Shown: positions 26,501 to 32,441 of the stretch, in pieces
How positions within the stretch are numbered: the first letter of the stretch is position 1
How the letters are laid out: each line of letters begins with the position of its first letter
Source of the DNA: Prevotellaceae bacterium UBA1743
Lineage (GTDB): Bacteria; Bacteroidota; Bacteroidia; Bacteroidales; Bacteroidaceae
DNA length: 39,762 nucleotides
Reading direction: 5' to 3'
Assembly (NCBI GenBank): GCA_002314945.1
Contig: DCHV01000030.1
Coordinates: forward strand, 1-39,762
Notes under the pieces: model-generated
What the model saw: the letters and a program-made list of their open reading frames with translations, nothing else
What the model was told of the DNA's origin: nothing
Database searches by the model: none
Translations under genes and position numbers: made by a program

Positions 26501-27373
26501 GGCAAACTGATGAAGAGTGTAAGCAACATGGTTGCCACACTTACTCAGGAACAGATTGCACAATTGGAGCAAGGAAGTATCCGTGTTATTTTGCCTGAAG
26601 GCGAAGAGGCACTCATTGAACTGGAAGATGTGGAAATTTACAGCGAAGACATTCCTGGTTGGACTGTAGCAAACGAGGGAAGTCTGACCGTGGCATTGGA
26701 CATCCAGGTAACCGAAGCTCTGAAACAAGAAGGTATCGCGCGTGAAATTGTCAAACGCATACAAACACTACGGAAGGAAAGTGGATTTGAGATAACAGAC
26801 CGAATTGCCATTCAATTGCAGCACCACACTCTTACTGATGATGCAGTCCTTGCCTACAAAGATTATATCTGTGGGCAAGTCCTATCCAATAGTTTGGAGA
26901 TTACGGAGCAAATAAATGAAGGAGTTGAGCTTGACTTTGATGACTTTAAGATTTTTATAAAAATCTGTAAAGACTCACGAAACAACGTCACAGAAGAGAA
27001 GAAATGCTATTCTGACGAGGAACTGGAAGAGTTCCGTCAAATCATTTTGGAAAAGTTGAAAGTCACAAAACGTGATTATGAGGTATTGATGGACCAACTC
27101 AGTAATCGCAATGACAACGGAGTAGATGACACCCAACCCACTTATCACGCGTTGGAAGAAGGTTCCATGGTGCAATCGAAAGAAGAAATAATCAGCATGG
27201 CATCCCGTGCACAAAAATTCATCAAAGGTTTAGAGGCGGCTCTTGTCCGGATAGACAACAAAACATACGGTATTTGTAGGGAAACCGGAAAACTAATACC
27301 GAAAGAGCGACTTCGCGCAGTTCCACATGCCACATTAAGCATAGAAGCAAAAAATCAGCGGGACAAAAAATAA
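23528..27373 (+). CDS. ileS: Isoleucyl-tRNA synthetase fused to a DksA/TraR-like domain
   Basis: A 1281-residue protein that charges tRNA-Ile. The class Ia signature is HPGIHH at 55-60 in the FEGPPSANGHPGIHHVLAR block, and KMSKR is at 698-702. The editing domain lies between (TTPWTLPSNTALCVG). The synthetase part ends near 1150 (VELDFDDFKIFIKI). From about 1154 the chain continues in frame into a complete DksA/TraR-like protein: VTEEKKCYSDEELEEFRQIILEKL..., ending YGICRETGKLIPKERLRAVPHATLSIEAK. In related genomes I know this as a separate gene between ileS and lspA; here the expected ATG codon reads GTC (26987-26989) and there is no stop between. Three of the four DksA zinc cysteines are replaced, as in Bacteroidetes homologues. 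lspA starts 4 bp downstream. Confidence 0.93.
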   Translation: MSKKFTERARLNLSEVNKEVLRQWDEEDVFHKSMTEREGCPSFIFFEGPPSANGHPGIHHVLARSLKDTFCRFKTMKGYQVKRKAGWDTHGLPVELGVEKELGITKEDIGKTISIEEYNQKCRQNVMMYTNEWTDLSHKMGYWVDMEHPYITYDNKYIESLWWLLKQLYEKKMLYKGYTIQPYSPAAGTGLSSHELNQPGCYRDVKDTTVTAQFKVTETAIGIDTKKLPLYILAWTTTPWTLPSNTALCVGPKIEYVAVKGTNPYTQQEAIYILAESRLNAYFKTEENEELQILWRGTGMDLVGTHYTQLMPWIKPCAIENNKIVNKENDAFRVIPGDYVTTEDGTGIVHIAPTFGADDAKVAKDAGIPSLFVIDKAGDTRPMVDFTGKYFLPEDMDATFYDTCVVKEAYSKHQGAFVKNAYDPRFNEGGKYDEKAATKEMDLNVILCIEMKEDGTAFKIEKHIHNYPHCWRTDKPILYYPLDSWFIRASAARERMMELNKTILWKPESTGTGRFGKWLENLNDWNLSRSRYWGTPLPIWRNRETREEICIGSVEELYQEIEKAVSAGVMAENPLKKSGFIPGDMSQKNYDKIDLHRPYVDDIKLVSKQGAVLTRELDLIDVWFDSGAMPYAQIHYPFENKSILDNKTVYPADFIAEGVDQTRGWFYTLHAISTMVFDSVAYKAVISNGLVLDKNGMKMSKRLGNAIDPFGAIEEYGSDAVRWYMITNSAPWDNLKFDVEGVKEVSRSFFGKLFQTYSFLTMYANVDGWCYEEDDVPLCERPEMDRWILSSLNSLIRDVQQCYEDYEPTRAGRLIQNFVIDNVSNWFVRLSRKRFWGNAMSTDKQSAYQTLYHCLDTVARLMAPIAPFFADRLYRDLNTATGRYQAESVHLAAFPVADESFINREQELRMQMAQQVTSMVLSLRKKEQIIVRQPLQRIAIPAIDQEQQQRIQSMKQLILDEVNVKELEFVEGQGILVKKVKCNFRTMGKKFGKLMKSVSNMVATLTQEQIAQLEQGSIRVILPEGEEALIELEDVEIYSEDIPGWTVANEGSLTVALDIQVTEALKQEGIAREIVKRIQTLRKESGFEITDRIAIQLQHHTLTDDAVLAYKDYICGQVLSNSLEITEQINEGVELDFDDFKIFIKICKDSRNNVTEEKKCYSDEELEEFRQIILEKLKVTKRDYEVLMDQLSNRNDNGVDDTQPTYHALEEGSMVQSKEEIISMASRAQKFIKGLEAALVRIDNKTYGICRETGKLIPKERLRAVPHATLSIEAKNQRDKK

Positions 27374-27376
27374 TAC

Positions 27377-27982
27377 ATGACACAGAAAAAAAAGCAAATC
27401 ATTGCATGTTCAGCCCTGACTTTTCTGATTCTTGTGGCAGACCAAGCCATCAAGATTTCAGTAAAGACAGGGATGCACATTCACCAAAGTATCCGAGTAA
27501 CAGACTGGTTCTACCTTTTGTTCACAGAGAATAAGGGAATGGCATTTGGTATGGAACTGTTTGACAAATTATTCCTCACCAGTTTCCGCATCGTAGCAGT
27601 TGGTGTTCTTACTTGGTATATCGCCAAACAAATCAAGTCAGGTGTACAGTGGGGATATCTCATTTGTCTCATTATGATATTAGCGGGTGCTGCTGGCAAT
27701 ATCTTTGATTGTCTGTTCTATGGAATGATTTTCAACAATCCTCCTGCTCCACTTGTAGCAGAACTCGTTCCATGGGGAACTGGATATGGTGAATTCATGC
27801 TAGGGCGCGTAGTGGATATGTTTTATTTTCCACTGATAGAATGGAACTGGCCATCATGGTTGCCAATATGGGGAGGAGAACATTTTATTTTCTTCAGCCC
27901 TATCTTCAATTTTGCCGACGCAAACATTTCCTGTGGTGTGATAGCATTAATTCTATTCTACAACAAGCGATTCCGTCAATGA
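27377..27982 (+). CDS. lspA: Lipoprotein signal peptidase (signal peptidase II)
   Basis: A 201-residue inner-membrane aspartyl protease that removes signal peptides from diacylglyceryl-prolipoproteins. Four hydrophobic segments are visible (about 8-26, 65-83, 93-115, 182-196). Conserved motifs: FTENKGMAFG (49-58), GAAGNIFD with D111, GRVVDMF with D147, and FNFADANIS with D181; D147 and D181 match the known catalytic pair. The protein is longer than the E. coli enzyme (164) because of an insert around 118-140 and 152-170, common in Bacteroidales. It lies 4 bp after ileS and overlaps the next gene by 4 bp. The window itself encodes several of its probable substrates, with Cys at 18-20. Confidence 0.93.
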   Translation: MTQKKKQIIACSALTFLILVADQAIKISVKTGMHIHQSIRVTDWFYLLFTENKGMAFGMELFDKLFLTSFRIVAVGVLTWYIAKQIKSGVQWGYLICLIMILAGAAGNIFDCLFYGMIFNNPPAPLVAELVPWGTGYGEFMLGRVVDMFYFPLIEWNWPSWLPIWGGEHFIFFSPIFNFADANISCGVIALILFYNKRFRQ

Positions 27983-28977
27983 AACAGGAGCTACATCTGC
28001 TCTTTCTTGCACTTTGTCTGCTATCTGCATGTAAGCCAAGTAAGCCATCTGGTGTATTCTCAGAGGGAAAGATGGTGAAAATACTTGTAGATTATCATTT
28101 GGCCCAAGGTATGGCAGAAGGTTCTGCTGATCCTGAAAAAAATCGCTATATAAATATTCAAAAGGTATTCCAAAAACACCATGTCTCGGAAGCAGACTTC
28201 GATAGTTCGATGGTCTATTTTAGCATACACGCCGAAGATATGGCAAAAATATACCAGATTGTTAATGAAAGAATTGAAGCAAATGCCAATCTGATGGGTG
28301 TGGAAACTGAAAAAAGAAACAAATTCGCGGACATGTCCGAAGATGGAGACACAGCAAATATCTGGTCAGGGGAGAAAGTATTCACTCTAAAGTCGCAACC
28401 GACAGACAATATTTCCACATTCTGTATAAAGGCAGACAGCACATTCCGAAAAGGCGACTCCTTCCTATGGCATTTCAAAACAAACTTTTTGGTACAAGAT
28501 AACACACGCGAGTTGTTTGCTATGCTTGTTATCCAATATCAAAATGATAGTGTATCTGGCATCAGTAGGATGATACGATTGGATGAAGAAACTAACTTAG
28601 AGATTCATCCTAAAACACATCAAGACACTTTGAACATCAAAAGTCTCTCGGGTTACTTGTTCATGCCAATCGCTCATGAGGAAGAGAATGTATTCCGTAT
28701 GGTACAAGCAAGCGAACTGGCACTTGTACGCTACCATAAAGAGACTTCATTACCTAATGACACTTCTTCCACCGAGGAAATAGTAGAACAAAAAGACATT
28801 CCGGAAATAAATGAAACGTATGATACTTTACAAATCGAACATGAACGTCTTTCTCCGATGGAAATGCGAGAAAGTCAGCCAAAAGAAAAAACCATTCACA
28901 TTGTCAAAGAGAAATCCATTCCATTGAAGAATCATACAAGGCGCAACATAAATGGCAGTATACGAAGGCAAAAATAA
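27979..28977 (+). CDS. DUF4296 lipoprotein
   Basis: A 332-residue protein of unknown function. A lipoprotein signal, MKQELHLLFLALCLLSAC, gives Cys18. A DUF4296-type N-terminal domain follows (GKMVKILVDYHLAQGMAEGS ... NIQKVFQKHHVSEADFDSSMVYFSIHAEDMAKIYQIVNERI, about 28-110). The rest is a beta-rich region to about 245 and then a charged, low-complexity tail with many Glu and Lys residues, ending in RRNINGSIRRQK. The start at 27979 is chosen because it overlaps the lspA stop (ATGA) and gives a proper signal peptide; an upstream in-frame start would put 46 residues with no homology inside lspA. The association with lspA is conserved in Bacteroidales, which suggests an envelope role. Confidence 0.8.
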   Translation: MKQELHLLFLALCLLSACKPSKPSGVFSEGKMVKILVDYHLAQGMAEGSADPEKNRYINIQKVFQKHHVSEADFDSSMVYFSIHAEDMAKIYQIVNERIEANANLMGVETEKRNKFADMSEDGDTANIWSGEKVFTLKSQPTDNISTFCIKADSTFRKGDSFLWHFKTNFLVQDNTRELFAMLVIQYQNDSVSGISRMIRLDEETNLEIHPKTHQDTLNIKSLSGYLFMPIAHEEENVFRMVQASELALVRYHKETSLPNDTSSTEEIVEQKDIPEINETYDTLQIEHERLSPMEMRESQPKEKTIHIVKEKSIPLKNHTRRNINGSIRRQK

Positions 28978-29012
28978 GCATTTTTTACATTAAAAACAAA
29001 TTTATTACACAA

Positions 29013-29046
29013 GTTACATTTTTTTCAAGAAAAAGATGTAACTTTG
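29013..29046 (+). promoter_or_regulatory. Near-perfect 30-bp palindrome overlapping the export-operon promoter
   Basis: GTTACATTTTTTTC (29013-29026) and GAAAAAGATGTAAC (29029-29042) are inverted repeats with one mismatch and a 2-bp centre. The last bases of the right arm form the start of the -7 box TAACTTTG (29039-29046), an exact TAnnTTTG match 27 bp before the next ATG. The overlap points to an operator, since a bound dimer would block the promoter. A terminator role for the upstream operon is less likely, as no T-run follows in this direction. Confidence 0.6.
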
Positions 29047-29072
29047 CAAAAATTTAATTTTCCACAAAACAA

Positions 29073-29894
29073 ATGAAACTTGAGAAAATAGCAATATTTA
29101 GTATTTTGATACTTTGCATGAGCAGTTGTGTATCAAACAAGAGAATGATATATCTGCAGGGTGCAGATTACAAGTATGTGCAGCCACAAGACATCGACAA
29201 AGCATTTGAACTATATGTACAACCAGATGACCAATTAGCAATTTCGGTAAGTAGTAAGAATAAGGAACTTATCTCGCCATTTGATAACAACACGCTGATT
29301 GGCAGTGGATCTGGAGGCAGTACTTCTGGATACTCATCTTCGTCCGCTAATACCACTTCGGGTGTTTCTTATTTCAAAGTAGATGAAAAAGGATACATCC
29401 AATTCCCTATTTTTGGTCCCATTCAAGTAGGAGGAAAGTCAACAAATGCCATCTCTGAATACATTCAAAGTCGATTAATTTCTGAAGGATATATCAATGA
29501 TGCAATTGTCAATACAAAGATAATGAGTTTCAAAGTAACCGTATTGGGAGATGTAAAGAACCCTGGCCCACAAACCTATCAAGGAGAAAGATTGACCATA
29601 TTGGAAGCTATAGGAAAAGCTGGAGATTTGACAAACAGTGCATTACGCGAAAACATTCTCGTTGTTCGTGAGGAAAACGGAAAACGAACGACCTATAAAG
29701 TAAACCTATGCGACGAAGCATCAGTTTTTGAATCACCCGTATATTACTTACAGCAAAATGACATAGTGTATGTGCAACCTAACAAAAGTCAACGCGTAAA
29801 AGGAAGTACGTCTTACACTTGGTTGTCTGTAGGTAGCACTGTTGTAGGTATGTTAGTATCAATTGTATCACTTGTTGTCGCACTTAAAAAATAA
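29073..29894 (+). CDS. Polysaccharide export lipoprotein (Wza/BexD family)
   Basis: A 273-residue outer-membrane-type export protein. The lipoprotein signal MKLEKIAIFSILILCMSSC gives Cys19. A Poly_export domain spans about 44-152 (YVQPDDQLAISVSS ... FKVDEKGYIQFPIFGPIQVGGKS), with a Gly/Ser-rich insert at 78-97. A soluble-ligand-binding (SLBB) domain follows at 154-240 (VTVLGDVKNPGPQTYQGERLTILEAIGKAGDL). A single hydrophobic segment (250-271) ends the chain, as in Bacteroidales homologues. It should form the channel through which a capsule or exopolysaccharide leaves the cell, with the co-polymerase/kinase encoded 5 bp downstream. No glycosyltransferase, flippase or polymerase gene is next to it, so the glycan genes are elsewhere. 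Confidence 0.88.
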   Translation: MKLEKIAIFSILILCMSSCVSNKRMIYLQGADYKYVQPQDIDKAFELYVQPDDQLAISVSSKNKELISPFDNNTLIGSGSGGSTSGYSSSSANTTSGVSYFKVDEKGYIQFPIFGPIQVGGKSTNAISEYIQSRLISEGYINDAIVNTKIMSFKVTVLGDVKNPGPQTYQGERLTILEAIGKAGDLTNSALRENILVVREENGKRTTYKVNLCDEASVFESPVYYLQQNDIVYVQPNKSQRVKGSTSYTWLSVGSTVVGMLVSIVSLVVALKK

Positions 29895-29899
29895 GAAAT

Positions 29900-32290
29900 A
29901 TGAATCAAGTACAAAGCATGGGGGCAAATCAGCCACAACAACAAAACGCACAGACAGAAGATGTTTTCTCACTGCGCGACATCATCGATATGGTGTTGAG
30001 CCATTGGGCGTGGTTTGTAATATCTGCGGTAATATGTATTTCATTCGGATACTTATATTTATCTACACAGTCAAACGTATACCAACGTGAGGCGGTAATG
30101 TTGGTAAAGGACGATGGGAACAAACGCCCAAGTTCCATGGGTATGGGTGCAGATGCAATGATGTCATTGAGTGGTGTTTTTGCAAACAGCAGTGTAAAAA
30201 ATGAAGTTTACATCTTGCAATCTAATCAATTGGTAAAACAAGTTGTTAAAGAATTGGAATTGGATGTTTCTTATAGTCTAAAAAATCGACTCCGTTGGAT
30301 TTCACTTTATGACAACATTCCGTTCAAAGTTAAATTTCCTAATGTTTTTACCGATTTTACTGGATTTGATGTAGAAGTAATTGATTCATGTAAATTCTCC
30401 ATCTCAAAAATCACATATGGAGAAGAGGAATTTAAGGAAACGATAGAAGGGACATTCAACGATAGTATTTCCGCTCCATTTGGAGATATTCGCATAGAAC
30501 CGAATATGGAGCTTATTTCAGAATATATTGGAAAGAGATTTCATATCACACGCACGAGCTTAGACGCTGCCACCAATGCAATTAGAAAAAGAGTTTCGAC
30601 ATCGCAAGTTGACAAAGAAAGCACGCTTGTTAGAATATCATTCACAGATACCAATATTCAACGCGCGGAAGATGTATTGTCAGCGCTTTTAAGTGCCTAC
30701 CAACATAGTATCGTCGTTGACAAAAACCAGATAGCTCAAAACACGGCAGACTTTATTGATAGTCGTTTAAAACTGATCAGTGCAGAGTTGAGTGATGTAG
30801 AAGGAGAATTGGCCAGTTTTAAACAAGCCAACAATCTAGTGGATTTGTCGGCTAATGCATCTGCATATATTCAACAAAGTAGCCAAGCTCGACAAAACAC
30901 TGTAGAATTGGAATCGCAAGTGAGTGTAGTGCAATACCTCTTGGATTTCATGAAGAACAATATTTATGGTCACAACTTGATTCCATCATTAGGAGGTCTG
31001 ACAGATGCCAACATCCAAGGACAAATATCAGAGTTTAACCAACTAATGTTACAGCGCAACCGGTTGGCGTCAAACTCCGGTGAAAATAGTCCCTCGGTAC
31101 AAGAATTAGACAACAATATTTCACAGATGCTTCCAACGATTATTGCCTCTGTGGAAGCATATCTGAATAGTTTAAATGTACAACTCGCAAAAGCGAAGCA
31201 AGAAGAAGCAGGACTTTTGGGTACTCTTTCAACAGTTCCTCAAAAAGAGCGTCAAGTGATAGACATCACCCGAAAACAAACTATCAAGGAATCTCTATAT
31301 ACATACCTGCTTAACAAGAGAGAGGAGGCTGCACTTCAACTTGCAATTACAGAAGCAAACATTCGTGTGGTAGAACAACCATTCGGAACTAATATCCCAA
31401 TATCTCCCAAGAGAATGCAGATAATGCTGATAGCATTAATATTGGGACTTGCATTGCCATTTGGCTATTTCTATATCCACAACATGCTGAACATGACAGT
31501 TCGAGGACGTAAAGATATTGAGAAATTTACTACAATACCAGTAGTTGGAGAAGTACCACGTTTCCATAGAACTGACAAGGAAGATTCTCCTAATGATTTG
31601 GTAGTTATTGGTAACAATCAGGAAGTATTTGGTGAACCATTCAGAATGATACGATTCAACCTTAACTACATCAAAAAGGACTATCGTGTTATTATGTTCA
31701 CTTCTACAATGCCAGGAGAAGGAAAATCATTCATTTCAAGAAATATGTCAGCTACATTAGGTTTGACTGGAAAGAAAACAGTTGTTGTTGATGTAGACTT
31801 GAGAAAACGGACTTTAAGCCGATCTGTTGGAGCACAGCGGAAATACGGGTTAAGTGAATTCCTTTCGGGCGCTATTTCAGACATCAAGAGTTTGACTATT
31901 CCCTTACAAGAAGAAGTAAATTTGGATGTACTACCAGCAGGTTCAATGCCTCCCAATCCAGCTGAGTTACTGATGAGTGATCGTCTGGAGGAATGTATCA
32001 GACAATTGAAAGAGCAATACGAATACATAATAATTGACAATGTTCCTGCTCAATTAGTTGCAGATGCATGTATTGTCAATCGAATCGCAGATATCACAGT
32101 ATATGTTCTAAGGGAAACTAAGATTGACCGTAGATTCTTACCTGATTTGGAACGACTTCACCAAGAAGGTAAGTTCAAAAATATGTGTTTGGTTATTAAT
32201 GATGCACATTCTAAGGGAAGAGGCTATGGCTACGGCTATGGTTACGGATATGGTTATGGATATGGCCACGAGAAAAAGAAAAAGAAATAA
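29900..32290 (+). CDS. Wzz-type co-polymerase with BY-kinase domain (Wzc-like tyrosine autokinase)
   Basis: A 796-residue inner-membrane protein that controls polysaccharide chain length and export. A Wzz domain begins with a membrane segment at about 36-55 (WAWFVISAVICISFGYLYL); a long coiled-coil/GNVR region follows; a second membrane segment lies at about 506-525. The cytoplasmic BY-kinase has Walker A STMPGEGKS (602-610), Walker A' VVVDVDLRK with D631 and D633, and Walker B IIIDN with D713. The C-terminal tail is seven Gly-Tyr repeats (775-788) followed by GHEKKKKK, giving seven tyrosines for autophosphorylation. It is 5 bp after the export lipoprotein gene; a strong terminator ends the unit at 32346. 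In Wzc the phosphorylation state of the tail regulates oligomerisation and export. Confidence 0.9.
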   Translation: MNQVQSMGANQPQQQNAQTEDVFSLRDIIDMVLSHWAWFVISAVICISFGYLYLSTQSNVYQREAVMLVKDDGNKRPSSMGMGADAMMSLSGVFANSSVKNEVYILQSNQLVKQVVKELELDVSYSLKNRLRWISLYDNIPFKVKFPNVFTDFTGFDVEVIDSCKFSISKITYGEEEFKETIEGTFNDSISAPFGDIRIEPNMELISEYIGKRFHITRTSLDAATNAIRKRVSTSQVDKESTLVRISFTDTNIQRAEDVLSALLSAYQHSIVVDKNQIAQNTADFIDSRLKLISAELSDVEGELASFKQANNLVDLSANASAYIQQSSQARQNTVELESQVSVVQYLLDFMKNNIYGHNLIPSLGGLTDANIQGQISEFNQLMLQRNRLASNSGENSPSVQELDNNISQMLPTIIASVEAYLNSLNVQLAKAKQEEAGLLGTLSTVPQKERQVIDITRKQTIKESLYTYLLNKREEAALQLAITEANIRVVEQPFGTNIPISPKRMQIMLIALILGLALPFGYFYIHNMLNMTVRGRKDIEKFTTIPVVGEVPRFHRTDKEDSPNDLVVIGNNQEVFGEPFRMIRFNLNYIKKDYRVIMFTSTMPGEGKSFISRNMSATLGLTGKKTVVVDVDLRKRTLSRSVGAQRKYGLSEFLSGAISDIKSLTIPLQEEVNLDVLPAGSMPPNPAELLMSDRLEECIRQLKEQYEYIIIDNVPAQLVADACIVNRIADITVYVLRETKIDRRFLPDLERLHQEGKFKNMCLVINDAHSKGRGYGYGYGYGYGYGYGHEKKKKK
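32222..32263 (+). repeat. Hexanucleotide repeat GGNTAY x7 encoding a Gly-Tyr tail
   Basis: Seven successive Gly-Tyr codon pairs with variable third bases form the C-terminal tail of the BY-kinase. Copy-number change by slippage would keep the frame and change the number of phosphorylatable tyrosines. Confidence 0.85.
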
Positions 32291-32313
32291 CAAGTTAGAA
32301 CTGATAATTATGC

Positions 32314-32352
32314 ATTCAAGCCACCCCTACTTTGGGTGGCTTGAATCATTTT
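32314..32352 (+). terminator. Rho-independent terminator after the polysaccharide export pair
   Basis: ATTCAAGCCACCC (32314-32326) and GGGTGGCTTGAAT (32334-32346) form a perfect 13-bp stem with a 7-nt loop, followed by CATTTTTG. It clearly separates the export pair from ftsK. Confidence 0.9.
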
Positions 32353-32410
32353 TGATGTTATAAATTGTTACAAAATCAAATGTAATATTTATTATTTGAT
32401 AGAAATTAAT

Positions 32411-32418
32411 TACTTTTG
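32411..32418 (+). promoter_or_regulatory. -7 box of the ftsK operon
   Basis: TACTTTTG matches TAnnTTTG, 23 bp before the ftsK start. The TTTG at 32395 is too close to be a normal -33 element. Confidence 0.55.
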
Positions 32419-32441
32419 TAGAAGATATTATCATACACGAC

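Noticed and set aside
27841..27978. Upstream start for the DUF4296 protein inside lspA
   Set aside because: It would bury the lipoprotein signal; the start at 27979 overlaps the lspA stop in the usual ATGA form and opens with a signal peptide.
29013..29042. Invertible promoter of the Bacteroides capsule type
   Set aside because: That needs two separated inverted repeats flanking the promoter and a nearby or distant invertase; only one compact palindrome is present here.
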